Source: BQJU01 sp964015035
GTDB taxonomy: Bacteria > Bacteroidota > Bacteroidia > Chitinophagales > Saprospiraceae
Reading direction: 5' to 3'
DNA: 64,000 nt
Assembly (NCBI GenBank): GCA_964015035.1
Contig: CAXHCA010000015.1
Location: forward strand, 1-64,000
How positions within the stretch are numbered: the first letter of the stretch is position 1; every line of letters starts with the position of its first letter. The position numbers and the translations under genes were made by a program. The notes under the pieces are model-generated. The model ran no database searches, was not told the origin of the DNA, and saw nothing but the letters and a program-made list of their open reading frames with translations. Below are positions 17,953-27,497 of the stretch, in pieces.

Positions 17953-19737
17953 TTGGAACCAACAGACATTAATAATCCAGAGTATTTCCACAAGGTAGTG
18001 GATTGCCAGTATGCTTGTCCTGCGCATACCCCTGTCCCTGAATACATTCGGTTAATCGCGGCCGAACGATATACGGAAGCCTACATGATCAACTGGGAGT
18101 CAAATGTTTTTCCCGGTATTTTGGGGCGTACCTGCGACCGTCCCTGTGAACCTGCCTGCCGCAGGGGAAGGGTGGAAGAAGAACCTGTTGCCATTTGTCG
18201 ACTCAAACGTGTCGCGGCTGACAATAAAGGTGAAGTAAAAAATTTAATGCCCAAACCTCCTGAAGAAAAAAATGGCAAAAAAATAGCATTAATTGGTGGT
18301 GGACCTGCTTCTTTAACCGTAGCACGTGATTTGGCGCCACTGGGTTACGAAATTCACCTTTATGATGAATGGAATAAAGGTGGTGGCATGATGCGAACGC
18401 AAATCCCCTCTTTTCGCCTTCCGGAATCCGTACTTGACGAAGAGGTCAACTACATTCTCGACATGGGCATCCACACTCATTTCAATCACTTTGTATCTAG
18501 CATGCAATCGATTTTAGAACAAGACTATGATGCGGTGTTTGTGGGAACCGGTGCACCCAAAGGTCGAGATTTGCATATTCCCGGCCGGAAAGAAGCAGAT
18601 AAAAACATCCACATCGGCATTGAATTTCTAGCCTCAGTAGCCTTTGAACATATTGATAAAATTGGCAAAAAAGTCATTATTCTTGGAGGAGGAAATACGG
18701 CAATGGATTGCTGCCGGACTTCGCGCAGATTAGGCGGTGAAGCGGTAAAAGTGGTGGTGCGTAGTCCTTTTGAGACCATGAAGGCTTCTCCTTGGGAAAT
18801 CGAAGATGCCATCGCCGAAGACATTCCGATTCTCAACAACATGCCTCCCAAAGAATTTGTGGTAGAAAATGGGAGATTGAAGGGCGTGATCTTCCAAAAA
18901 GTAAGGGCAGAATACGACGAAAATGGCAAGCGTAGCTTGATCCCCACCGGGGAGCCTGATGAGTTTATAGAAGCAGATGACGTCATTATTGCTATTGGCC
19001 AAGACAACTCTTTTCCGTGGATTGAGAGGGACTTAGGGATTGAGTTTGGCAAGTGGGATTTACCAGTACTCAATAAAACTACTTTCCAGTCTACCCTGCC
19101 CAAGGTATTTTTTGGCGGTGATGCGGCCTTTGGGCCGGAAAACATCATTACCGCAGCTGCCCATGGACACCAGGCCGCAATTTCGATTCATCAGTTTTGC
19201 CAAGGAGAGGATGTTTTTGACCGCCCCCCTCCTATGACCAATCTGGTACGACAAAAAATGGGCATCCATGAGTGGATTTATGACAGTCCGGTAGTGGTTG
19301 ACGAACGTTATGCTGTACCACATGAAAGCAAAATGCTTACACTCAAAAACCGCAAGGTGGAAGTAGAATTGGGATTTGATGCCCTTACCGGATTTAAAGA
19401 GGCCCAACGCTGTCTCAATTGTGATATACAAACCGTCTTTGATACCAGCAGTTGCATCGAATGTGACGCCTGCGTGGATATTTGTCCTACCTCTTGCATC
19501 ACCTTTACAAAAAATGGAGATGAAGAAGACCTTCGCACCAGACTAAATGCTCCGGCAAACAACTTAAGCCAGGACCTCTATGTCTCCGAAATCTTACCCA
19601 CCCAAAGAGTTATGATCAAGGATGAAGACGTATGCCTTCACTGTGGCTTGTGCGCCGAAAGGTGCCCTACTGCCGCCTGGGATATGCAGAAATACCTTTA
19701 CAACGTTACTAAAGCGGGACAATTATGCACCAAATAA
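17953..19737 (+). CDS. GltD-like FAD/NAD(P) oxidoreductase with C-terminal 2x[4Fe-4S] domain, linked to 2-oxoacid oxidoreductase
   Basis: The 594-aa flavoprotein has an N-terminal Fe-S region (C18, C22, C61, C65, C69), an FAD fold (GGGPAS, 115-120), an NAD(P) fold (GGGNTAMD, 245-252), and a ferredoxin-like tail with two C-x2-C-x2-C-x3-C-P sites (C501/504/507/511 and C561/564/567/571). The layout resembles glutamate synthase small subunit and NfnB. Because korA and korB follow with overlaps, I infer that it passes electrons between the 2-oxoacid enzyme and NAD(P). The only start before the conserved DCQYACPAHTPVPEY is a TTG at 17953, directly after an in-frame stop 9 nt upstream; the leader is AT-rich. 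Confidence 0.85.
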   Translation: MEPTDINNPEYFHKVVDCQYACPAHTPVPEYIRLIAAERYTEAYMINWESNVFPGILGRTCDRPCEPACRRGRVEEEPVAICRLKRVAADNKGEVKNLMPKPPEEKNGKKIALIGGGPASLTVARDLAPLGYEIHLYDEWNKGGGMMRTQIPSFRLPESVLDEEVNYILDMGIHTHFNHFVSSMQSILEQDYDAVFVGTGAPKGRDLHIPGRKEADKNIHIGIEFLASVAFEHIDKIGKKVIILGGGNTAMDCCRTSRRLGGEAVKVVVRSPFETMKASPWEIEDAIAEDIPILNNMPPKEFVVENGRLKGVIFQKVRAEYDENGKRSLIPTGEPDEFIEADDVIIAIGQDNSFPWIERDLGIEFGKWDLPVLNKTTFQSTLPKVFFGGDAAFGPENIITAAAHGHQAAISIHQFCQGEDVFDRPPPMTNLVRQKMGIHEWIYDSPVVVDERYAVPHESKMLTLKNRKVEVELGFDALTGFKEAQRCLNCDIQTVFDTSSCIECDACVDICPTSCITFTKNGDEEDLRTRLNAPANNLSQDLYVSEILPTQRVMIKDEDVCLHCGLCAERCPTAAWDMQKYLYNVTKAGQLCTK

Positions 19738-21554
19738 GTACAGTCAATGACATGGTTATTCGCTTTGCCAATGTCAACGGTACTGGATCGGCCAGTGCCA
19801 ATAATATGTTTTCTAAAGCCATCTTTCGGATGGGTATTCCTGTTTCTCCCAAGAATATCTTTCCCTCCAATATCCAGGGATTACCCACCTGGTACGAAGT
19901 TCGGGTCAATGAGGATGGCTATCTGGGGCGAAGGGAAGGAATCGATCTCTTAGTTGGGGTCAACGCCCAAACCCTGGCCAAGGATATTCAATCCGTAAAA
20001 TCGGGGGGCTATTTTGTCTATGATAGCACTAAAAAGCTGCATGCCGAATTCATTCGGGGAGACATCAACTACATCGGCATTCCAATGATGGAACTCAGCA
20101 TGAACCATTTTGAGCATCCGCGCCAGCAACAGTTGTTTAAAAACGTCATCTATGTCGGTGCTCTAGCCGCCTTAATCAATATTGAGCTGGATGTCTTAAA
20201 ACAGATCATTCAAGAGCAATTTGCCCGTAAGGAAAAACTGATCCCTTCCAACTTCAAAGCCCTAGAATTGGGATATCAATACGTAGTTGACCACCACCAC
20301 CCGCTGGATATCAGATTGGAGCGCCGGGAAAAAGTGGGCGATCAGATCATGATTGAAGGCAATACGGCTACTGCTCTAGGCGCTATTTACGGAGGCGCCA
20401 CCGTAGCGGCCTGGTACCCAATTACCCCCTCTACTTCTGTTGTCAAGGCTTTTGAGACCTACGCCAAAAAATTAAGAATCGACCCCGAAACAGGGAAGAA
20501 AAAATATGCCATTTTACAGGCTGAAGACGAATTGGCCGCTATGGGAATGGTGATCGGCGCCACGTGGAATGGAGCAAGGGCCTTCACGGCTACCAGTGGC
20601 CCTGGTGTATCACTGATGAGTGAGTTTATCGGATTGGCTTATTTTGCAGAAATTCCGGTAGTCTTGATCAATGTACAGCGGGGCGGCCCCTCCACCGGCA
20701 TGCCCACGAGGACCCAACAGGCAGATATTCTATCATCTGCCTACGCTTCCCACGGCGATACCAAACATGTTTTGTTGTTCCCCAGCACCCCAGCAGAATG
20801 CTTTGAAATGACAGCCGGGGCTTTGGATCTAGCCGACCGGCTACAAACCCCCATCATTGTCATGTCGGATCTCGATCTGGGCATGAACAGCCACCTATCT
20901 CCTCCCCTGGTCTGGGATGACAACCGAAAATATGACCGAGGTAAAGTATTAAACGCCGAACAACTAGAGCAAATTGAGCAATACGGCCGCTATCTTGATG
21001 TCGATAATGATGGCATCTGCTATCGGACCATTCCTGGAACGCATCCAACGAAAGGTTCCTTCTTCACCAGAGGTACCTCCCGGGATGAATATGCCCGCTA
21101 TAGTGAAGATGGGGCGGTCTATGTCAGGGTTGTCGACCGGATTCTTAAAAAGTGGGAAACAGCAAAAGACCTAGTTCCTGCCCCTGAATTTTATCAGGAT
21201 GGAAACCGCCACAGCAAAGGAGTGCTCTTTTTTGGCACCACCACCTATGCGGCATTAGAAGCTATTGATCTGTTAAAAAAAGAAGGCATCTTACTTGATG
21301 CTATACGTATTAAGGCATTGCCTTTTAATCAAGGCGTTGCTGAGTTTGTGGCGACACACGACGAAGTATTTGTCATTGAACAAAATCGCGATGGTCAATT
21401 CAGGTCATTATTGATAAATGAACTTGAAGTTGCCCCACAAAAGCTGCTTCCAATTCTCAACTATGATGGCATGCCCATCACTGCCGATACCATTGTGCAG
21501 CACATCAAACAATCGCTTGCCGTTTCTACCAACCACAAAAGCAAGGTATTATGA
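19725..21554 (+). CDS. korA: 2-oxoacid:acceptor oxidoreductase, fused gamma-alpha subunit
   Basis: The 609-aa protein joins a gamma domain (about 10-190, VIRFANVNGTGSASANNMF) to an alpha domain starting near 210 (GNTATALGAIYGGATVAAWYPITPST), as in KorA/VorB-type enzymes that decarboxylate a 2-oxoacid to acyl-CoA and reduce ferredoxin. TSGPGVSLMSEF and RGGPSTGMPTRTQQAD are typical alpha-subunit segments. Its ATG lies 13 nt inside the flavoprotein gene and its stop overlaps korB, so all three are coupled. Substrate preference (2-oxoglutarate versus pyruvate or branched-chain acids) cannot be read with certainty; 2-oxoglutarate is the common assignment. Confidence 0.9.
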   Translation: MHQISTVNDMVIRFANVNGTGSASANNMFSKAIFRMGIPVSPKNIFPSNIQGLPTWYEVRVNEDGYLGRREGIDLLVGVNAQTLAKDIQSVKSGGYFVYDSTKKLHAEFIRGDINYIGIPMMELSMNHFEHPRQQQLFKNVIYVGALAALINIELDVLKQIIQEQFARKEKLIPSNFKALELGYQYVVDHHHPLDIRLERREKVGDQIMIEGNTATALGAIYGGATVAAWYPITPSTSVVKAFETYAKKLRIDPETGKKKYAILQAEDELAAMGMVIGATWNGARAFTATSGPGVSLMSEFIGLAYFAEIPVVLINVQRGGPSTGMPTRTQQADILSSAYASHGDTKHVLLFPSTPAECFEMTAGALDLADRLQTPIIVMSDLDLGMNSHLSPPLVWDDNRKYDRGKVLNAEQLEQIEQYGRYLDVDNDGICYRTIPGTHPTKGSFFTRGTSRDEYARYSEDGAVYVRVVDRILKKWETAKDLVPAPEFYQDGNRHSKGVLFFGTTTYAALEAIDLLKKEGILLDAIRIKALPFNQGVAEFVATHDEVFVIEQNRDGQFRSLLINELEVAPQKLLPILNYDGMPITADTIVQHIKQSLAVSTNHKSKVL

Positions 21555-22603
21555 CCTATATAAAGCCAAAATTCAGACACCCGGAACTACCCAAAAACAA
21601 GATTGGCTTTGCAAAAGTCGATTATGAAGGAGCGATTTCTACCCTGTGTGCCGGATGCGGCCACGACTCTATCAGCGGGGCCATCGTACAAGCCTGTTAT
21701 GAATTGTCTATCGAGCCACATAAAATCGCGAAGGTTTCGGGCATTGGCTGTTCATCAAAGACACCAACCTATTTCCTGGGTAATTCTCACGGATTTAACT
21801 CGGTACATGGACGAATGCCTTCGGTGACAACCGGTGCCAATATGGCCAATAAGGACTTGATCTACCTTGGGGTTTCAGGTGATGGAGATACAGCCTCTAT
21901 TGGCATGGGGCAATTTGTTCATGTCATTCGCCGCAACCTCAATATGGTTTACATTGTGATGAACAATGGCTGCTATGGGCTCACGAAAGGCCAGGATTCA
22001 GCCACAGCCGATAGAGGGTCAATTAGCAAAGCCGGGTCCATAAATCCTTTCGAAGCGATCGACTTGGTGGGTTTATCGCTTGAACTGGGGGCCTCCTTTG
22101 TTGCACGTAGTTTTTCCGGCGACAAAACTCAATTGGTCCCATTGATCAAGGCTGCCATTTCTCACCCTGGTTTTGCCATTTTGGATGTTTTATCGCCTTG
22201 TGTAACCTTTAACAACAACAAAGGCTCTACCAAATCATACGATTTTGTTCGGGACCACATGGAAGCCACAGCAACCATTGACCTAGTTCCGGAAGAAGAA
22301 GAAATCACTGTATCCTATCCAGCAGGAAGTGCGACCAGTGTTCGTTTGCACGATGGATCTACGATCCAATTGCAGAAATTGGCCCCTGATTGGAACCCAA
22401 CCGATCGACAATCAGCTTTTAATAGCCTGCAGGCAGCAAAAGCGGAAGGGGACATTTTGACCGGCCTATTGTACATCAATCCGGAGAGCCAAGACATGCA
22501 TGGGATGATCGACACCGTGTCCACACCACTTAATCGATTGGAAGAAAAAGATTTATGCCCAGGGCAAGGCGCCTTGGAAAAAATCAATGCTGGGTTCCGA
22601 TAA
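21551..22603 (+). CDS. korB: 2-oxoacid:acceptor oxidoreductase, beta (thiamine diphosphate) subunit
   Basis: The 350-aa beta subunit binds thiamine diphosphate and a 4Fe-4S cluster. The ThDP motif is GDGD (110-113) followed by NNGCYGLTKGQ (138-148); cluster ligands are probably C33, C36 and C67, with the fourth Cys further on. Residues 1-30 precede the TLCAGCGH entry motif. The start ATG overlaps the korA stop in an ATGA, a normal translational coupling. The C-terminal section from about 260 is variable and ends shortly before a convergent hairpin. Confidence 0.92.
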   Translation: MTYIKPKFRHPELPKNKIGFAKVDYEGAISTLCAGCGHDSISGAIVQACYELSIEPHKIAKVSGIGCSSKTPTYFLGNSHGFNSVHGRMPSVTTGANMANKDLIYLGVSGDGDTASIGMGQFVHVIRRNLNMVYIVMNNGCYGLTKGQDSATADRGSISKAGSINPFEAIDLVGLSLELGASFVARSFSGDKTQLVPLIKAAISHPGFAILDVLSPCVTFNNNKGSTKSYDFVRDHMEATATIDLVPEEEEITVSYPAGSATSVRLHDGSTIQLQKLAPDWNPTDRQSAFNSLQAAKAEGDILTGLLYINPESQDMHGMIDTVSTPLNRLEEKDLCPGQGALEKINAGFR

Positions 22604-22657
22604 TTGGAATAATGTGCACCGAGATCGTTGAGTCCGATTTCTAAAATACATGAATAG

Positions 22658-22698
22658 CTTTGTGGTTTAAAACCAGTATCCCAGGTTAAACCACAAAG
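22658..22698. terminator. 13-bp perfect inverted repeat at the korB/patatin tail-to-tail junction
   Basis: CTTTGTGGTTTAA (22658-22670) is the exact reverse complement of TTAAACCACAAAG (22686-22698), with a 15-nt loop. It covers the patatin-gene stop (22667-22669) and part of its last codons. korB ends 54 nt before it, so it may stop both transcripts. There is no strong T tract. Confidence 0.55.
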
Positions 22699-24880
22699 TA
22701 CTCTCCTCGTTTGATTGTCCGTAAGTAATTTCAATGGGACCTAATGGTGTTTTCACCCCATATCCAAACCCCAGGCTGTAAAAGCTTCGCTCTCTGTACT
22801 TAAAGGGGTTTACGATCGTATTAACGTAAGCAAACTGTGTGCTCACGGTAACGTACTGGTTTTTAAAAAGTCGATATTGCCCATAGAGTTGTCCACCCAA
22901 CAAATCTTTTCCAATCACCTTGGCAAACGGTAACCCAATGAAAGGTTTAAAATTGTTAATCAGGTTTTGGTTATTGCTCCCCAAGGCATAATAAAACGGT
23001 TGAGAAGGCGGACCGAAGGTCAATCCCGCATTAGCATGTACTCCTAAGCTTAACTTTCTATTCAACCGGAAAATCTTCAGATAGTCAAAATCAAAATTAA
23101 ATCCCCAGCCTTCATTTCGATCCTGATTAGAGCGTGACAAAGGTGAAATGACTCGGGCTTTGATGATGATTTCTGCCCCCCGCCTTGGAAAGGAAACATC
23201 ATTTCTGGTATCGTATTTGAAAAATGCGGACCCATTAAAATACACCCCTCGATTGGTGGCGTAAAAGGAGGTTTGAGAAGAAGACAAAATTTGATCATTG
23301 GAAGATCGAAAATATTTGAGTTCTGCGGCCAAACCCAAGGAAGCAAAATTATCGCTAAATAAGCGCACATAAGCCTCATTGGAAAAATCAAGATAATTGA
23401 GCTGTATCTCTTCTAAAGACAGAGAATCATTGATGGGAACAGCTTCTGCCAACTCAAAGGGGATGTCGTTAAAGCGTAGGTATGAATTAAATCCAAAATC
23501 CGGACCGCGAGCACTTTTGAGCAAATAATTGAAATCATAACGAAATTTATCACCAATGATCAGATCAATGGAGCCCACTGTATTGCGAATGCCAAGATTG
23601 AGAAAAGTCAAATTTAACAACAGACTACTTTTGAAAACGGGATCATAATGTAGGCCCACCCTCAACTGACGATCATAGCCCGGTTTTATTTCTGGCAGTA
23701 GGGTCAATGCATAACTATTTTCCGGAACGGTATCAAGCTGGTAATAAATAAAGTTGAAATACCCGGTTCCATATAATTGTTTCAAGCCTGTATAAAAGTC
23801 ATTGTTGGAAATCTTTCCAGGAAGCTTCACCGGAAAATTGGACAAAAGATAAGATTTGGAAAACACCGGGTTAAAGGCCAATACTAACGAATCCACAGAA
23901 AGGGTATCTTTCGCTGGAGGCAAGGGGTTTCTCGGTATTGTTGGTAATTCTTGTTGGCGTTTGGCAATAGCCACCAAATCATCAAATACGGCCCGGGCAG
24001 CATCTTCGCCAATTTGAATGAGGGAATCCACTGCTTCAAAACTAGTCAGGCCATAATTTTCAAACTGGGGATGCAGGTAAATATCACAATATTTCACCTG
24101 TTCTTTAGAACGCTCTACCATTTGAAAAGAGCCAATTTGCACCAAAAGATTACCAATAGACCCCAATTCATCCTCATGATAAAGCCCGTCCTCCACACTC
24201 ACGCCAATGATAATATCTACCCCACGTCGCTTCATTTCTCTGGCGGGAAAATTGTTAACAATGCCACCATCACTGATTAGACGGCCATCAATTCTCACCG
24301 GAGACAACAAGCCCGGCAATGCCCCGCTAGCCCGCATCGCCAAAGGCAACAGGCCGGAATCCATGATTACCTCTTCTCCGTTTGAAACATTCGTCCCTGT
24401 GCAAAAGTAAGGAATGGGTAATTTGCTGAAATCCCGAATATGGTTTACACGACTGGTCCAGCGGCTAAAGAGCTCAAATACTTTTTGTCCTCGGGAATAG
24501 GCGGCTGGGAGGGTAACCTTAAAGTCCTGCAAAGAAAGTGAGAGGGCATACTTTTCACCGTATTCCTTTTCAAAGAAAGACTTATCACGACGGGGCTGTA
24601 GTTCTTGAATGGTAGCAGTGATATCTGTGGCGTGCAGCAAGCTATCCATTTCTTCGGGGGTCCAACCGGCAGCATATATCCCTCCAACAATAGCGCCCAT
24701 ACTGGCTCCACCAATATAATCTATTCTGATTCCGGCTTCTTCCAAGACCTTTAAAACACCAACATGGGCATAGCCTTTCGCTCCACCGCCACTGAGTACG
24801 ACGCCAACTTTAAGCGGTTGTTGCGCTAAAAGTACGCCTGCGTTGAGGAGCATGATTACAAAGATTCTCAAAATGGTCAT
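22667..24880 (-). CDS. Patatin-like phospholipase fused to outer-membrane beta-barrel (PlpD-like)
   Basis: The 737-aa chain starts with a signal peptide (about 1-20), then a patatin domain with oxyanion loop GGGAKG (31-36), nucleophile S60 in GGASMG and dyad Asp204 in SDGG. After a POTRA-like link (about 330-400) comes a BamA/surface-antigen barrel rich in alternating aromatic residues, ending LWFNLGYWF with the terminal Phe expected for barrel insertion. It should be an outer-membrane lipolytic enzyme of type Vd secretion architecture. Single gene, convergent with korB; glk follows upstream with a 27-nt gap on the same strand. Confidence 0.9.
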   Translation of the reverse strand: MTILRIFVIMLLNAGVLLAQQPLKVGVVLSGGGAKGYAHVGVLKVLEEAGIRIDYIGGASMGAIVGGIYAAGWTPEEMDSLLHATDITATIQELQPRRDKSFFEKEYGEKYALSLSLQDFKVTLPAAYSRGQKVFELFSRWTSRVNHIRDFSKLPIPYFCTGTNVSNGEEVIMDSGLLPLAMRASGALPGLLSPVRIDGRLISDGGIVNNFPAREMKRRGVDIIIGVSVEDGLYHEDELGSIGNLLVQIGSFQMVERSKEQVKYCDIYLHPQFENYGLTSFEAVDSLIQIGEDAARAVFDDLVAIAKRQQELPTIPRNPLPPAKDTLSVDSLVLAFNPVFSKSYLLSNFPVKLPGKISNNDFYTGLKQLYGTGYFNFIYYQLDTVPENSYALTLLPEIKPGYDRQLRVGLHYDPVFKSSLLLNLTFLNLGIRNTVGSIDLIIGDKFRYDFNYLLKSARGPDFGFNSYLRFNDIPFELAEAVPINDSLSLEEIQLNYLDFSNEAYVRLFSDNFASLGLAAELKYFRSSNDQILSSSQTSFYATNRGVYFNGSAFFKYDTRNDVSFPRRGAEIIIKARVISPLSRSNQDRNEGWGFNFDFDYLKIFRLNRKLSLGVHANAGLTFGPPSQPFYYALGSNNQNLINNFKPFIGLPFAKVIGKDLLGGQLYGQYRLFKNQYVTVSTQFAYVNTIVNPFKYRERSFYSLGFGYGVKTPLGPIEITYGQSNEESTLWFNLGYWF

Positions 24881-24907
24881 CGGGCCAATTATTTTAATTA
24901 CTATCTT

Positions 24908-25972
24908 TTACGTTTGAAAAGTGGCGTAATATGCGGCTCCCAAAAGGGCTGTCTTAGGATTAAGGATTACCCTTACGGGAATGGCTTTCAGTAAAGGGCT
25001 CAAGCGTCCTCCCCTAAAAAAGTGTACCAAAAAATGATCTTGATCCAGAAATTCCAGATTTTTAGGCGCAATGCCACCTCCGATCAATAACCCACCTACG
25101 GCTTTCAACTTTAAAGACACATTGGCTGCCTCCTGGGCTAGGTAACGTACAAACAAATGCATGGTTTCCTCACAGATAGGAACCCCCTCTTTGGCCTGTT
25201 GGCTCACAATTGCTGGAAGATCGGAAGTTGTTAACAGGTCCGCCAGCCAGGAAGGTTCTTCCCGCATTTTGATATCTCTCAGAAACCGGTAAATATTTTC
25301 GATACCTTGGCCGGAAGCAACTCGTTCCCAGCTTACATGGCCAAATTGAGCTCGGAGATAGGTGAATAATTCGATATCAATATCTTCCCTTACCCCAAAA
25401 TCAGAATGCCCACCTTCATTGGCGAACGGCCGGTAACGCTGACCATCCCAGTAAAGTCCAGCTTCCCCTAAGCCAGTACCGGGAGCAATCATAGCGGCAT
25501 TCCCCAATACATCTTCCTCGCCCGAATGCAATGTTACTATATCTTCCTCCTTCAACGCCCCCAAACCGTAGGCGTTGGCTTCCAAATCATTCAACACGGA
25601 GACGGACGCAATATTTAACTGAGTTTTCAATTCCTTTTCGTCCACCACCCAATTGAGATTGGTCGCACTTGCACGCCCGCGAATGACAGGCCCCGCAACC
25701 CCCACCGAAAGTCGATCCGGAATAGTCTGCCCCGCTAAAAAATCTTGAATAATGGCTAACAAAGAAGGGTATTTATCAGAAACAAAGGTCTCTTCCCGGA
25801 TCATGACAATTTCCTCTTCCGATGTTACAAACAAGGCCATATTGGTCTTTGTTCCGCCCACGTCCGCAGCCAGAATTGTTACACCCCCAGCCGGTTCTTC
25901 ACTAAGATAGGCCACAGGATATAGGCAGGGGGAATTAAATGTATTTTTCCAAAGCGCTTTTATTTCTTCCAT
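24908..25972 (-). CDS. glk: Glucokinase (Glk family)
   Basis: Phosphorylates glucose with ATP in the cytoplasm. The 354-aa protein has the phosphate 1 loop AADVGGTKTNMALF (about 35-48), the sugar-binding NDLEANAYGLGAL (about 130-142), phosphate 2 region IAPGTGLGEAGL (about 167-178) and NEGGHSDFG (about 189-197), all of the bacterial Glk family rather than ROK. An extra 30 residues precede the ATP loop, compared with Escherichia coli Glk. It lies just upstream of the patatin gene and could share its transcript. No ATP-binding residue appears lost. Confidence 0.9.
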   Translation of the reverse strand: MEEIKALWKNTFNSPCLYPVAYLSEEPAGGVTILAADVGGTKTNMALFVTSEEEIVMIREETFVSDKYPSLLAIIQDFLAGQTIPDRLSVGVAGPVIRGRASATNLNWVVDEKELKTQLNIASVSVLNDLEANAYGLGALKEEDIVTLHSGEEDVLGNAAMIAPGTGLGEAGLYWDGQRYRPFANEGGHSDFGVREDIDIELFTYLRAQFGHVSWERVASGQGIENIYRFLRDIKMREEPSWLADLLTTSDLPAIVSQQAKEGVPICEETMHLFVRYLAQEAANVSLKLKAVGGLLIGGGIAPKNLEFLDQDHFLVHFFRGGRLSPLLKAIPVRVILNPKTALLGAAYYATFQT

Positions 25973-26075
25973 CTGAATCTTTTGATAATAATTTTCATCA
26001 ATAATATAAAAAGGATTGCGAAATCGGGTGTTTCAATAAAAGAATTATGCCTTATTGGCAGGCAATGACTTGGGA

Positions 26076-26243
26076 TTACAGGAAGGGGCCATAGAAGAAG
26101 GCAATATTGTAATTGTAGCTGAGACCGTTGGGAAAGTGACAAAGATTGGCTCCCGCACCGGTGAACCTGAAACTCACGATGACATCATGATCATTGTGCT
26201 CAACTCCAAAATGATAACTGACAAGGTGAACAACTGGAGTCAT
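26076..26243 (-). CDS. Possible 55-aa ORF between corA and glk
   Basis: An ATG-started frame of 55 codons (MTPVVHLVSYHFGVEH..., ending NYNIAFFYGPFL) starts 18 nt after the corA stop on the same strand. Composition is His/Phe/Tyr-rich and resembles a couple of beta strands, but I recognise no family. The opposite strand also stays open here, so the frame may be chance or a remnant. The rest of the 289-nt gap from 25973 shows nothing clear. Confidence 0.22.
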   Translation of the reverse strand: MTPVVHLVSYHFGVEHNDHDVIVSFRFTGAGANLCHFPNGLSYNYNIAFFYGPFL

Positions 26244-26261
26244 AACAAAACGCCTACTTGT

Positions 26262-27320
26262 TTATAACCATTTCTTTCTTTGAAAATAATAAATCAATGA
26301 AATAGCGATGGCCCCCATGATCCCAAGTAGGATGAAATAACCATTGCGCCAATGCAACTCAGGGATGTAGTCAAAATTCATTCCATAGAGGCCCGCCAGA
26401 AAGGACAGTGGCACAAAAATCGTGGTGATGATGGTCAAAACTTGCATCACATTGTTCATCTTAAAGCTCAGTTCGGACAAAAATAAGTCTTGCAAGCTAT
26501 TTAGTAAATCCCGATAGGTATCCACCATATCCATAATCTGAATGGTGTGATCATACAAGTCCCGAATAAACACCAGGGTTTCAGGATTCATAAATTCATT
26601 TTCAGATTTGGAAAAACGCCCCATCGCTTCTCGCAAGGGAGCGATTGATTTGCGAACAATTAGCATTTCCTGTTTGAGCCCGTGAATTTTTGATTTGGTG
26701 TCACTGTTTGCATTTTCCAGGATTTCCAGCTCTAAATCTTCAATAGCCCCTTCGATCTCATCCAAAGTCAAGAAGTAGTTGTCAACCACATTGTCCAATA
26801 ATGCATAGGCCAGATAATCGCCCCCCCTTTTGCGGATTTTGCCTCGGCTAGTGCGCAGGCGCTCCCTCACTGATTCAAAAAGATCATCCTCTTCTTCCTG
26901 AAATGAAAGCACAAAATTATTCGTAAAAAATAGCGAAACCTGTTGCGTTTTCACCTTTCGCGTATCCAAATTGAATTTAAATTCACGAAACAACAAGAAG
27001 TTGCCATTGTCGTACTCTTCAAACTTTGGCCGTTGGTGGATATCCACCACATCCTCCAAAATGAGTGGATGCACGCCAAAAAACCGCCCAATTGACTCTA
27101 CAAGTTCAGTATCGTGTAATCCACGAATATCGTACCATTCTACCTGGTCTTCTCCCGGCTGATGAAAGGTGATGGTTTTGTGGTTATCCAGCAGTTTTTC
27201 TTCCAATATATCTCCACTATATCGTAGATGGTGGATAAGAATCTGTTCTACCTTTCGCTTACCAGTAAAGACTACTGAGCCAGGAGGTAATCCTATCTTT
27301 TTTCGATTTTTTTTGGCCAT
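26262..27320 (-). CDS. corA: CorA family Mg2+/Co2+ transporter
   Basis: The 352-aa protein has a large cytosolic funnel domain and two C-terminal helices, the first at about 293-312 ending in the signature YGMNF (GMN at 313-315) and the second at about 325-345, followed by a basic tail QRKKWL. This is the pentameric magnesium channel architecture. It starts at ATG 27320 and is divergent from the GH3 gene. Nearby are glk and other genes with no clear functional link. Confidence 0.93.
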   Translation of the reverse strand: MAKKNRKKIGLPPGSVVFTGKRKVEQILIHHLRYSGDILEEKLLDNHKTITFHQPGEDQVEWYDIRGLHDTELVESIGRFFGVHPLILEDVVDIHQRPKFEEYDNGNFLLFREFKFNLDTRKVKTQQVSLFFTNNFVLSFQEEEDDLFESVRERLRTSRGKIRKRGGDYLAYALLDNVVDNYFLTLDEIEGAIEDLELEILENANSDTKSKIHGLKQEMLIVRKSIAPLREAMGRFSKSENEFMNPETLVFIRDLYDHTIQIMDMVDTYRDLLNSLQDLFLSELSFKMNNVMQVLTIITTIFVPLSFLAGLYGMNFDYIPELHWRNGYFILLGIMGAIAISLIYYFQRKKWL

Positions 27321-27497
27321 TTTCGGTTCAAGATTGTGTGTCGGACATGTGTTTGGGGCAATAAACTCGAATTTTCAACTGGATATAGGCCAAATTAACA
27401 AAAATCGCCACTTCTGGCAATTGAATTTTGGACCAGCTGCAGCCGAACAAATCATTGAAGTCCAAAGTTATTGCTTATACAACAAACCTGTAACTAC

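Noticed and set aside
18525..19148. A 207-aa frame opposite the GltD-like gene
   Set aside because: The forward frame has all catalytic motifs; the antisense has none.
26055..26267. A 70-aa + strand frame between glk and corA
   Set aside because: It starts with TTG, overlaps the end of corA and opposes the neighbouring genes.
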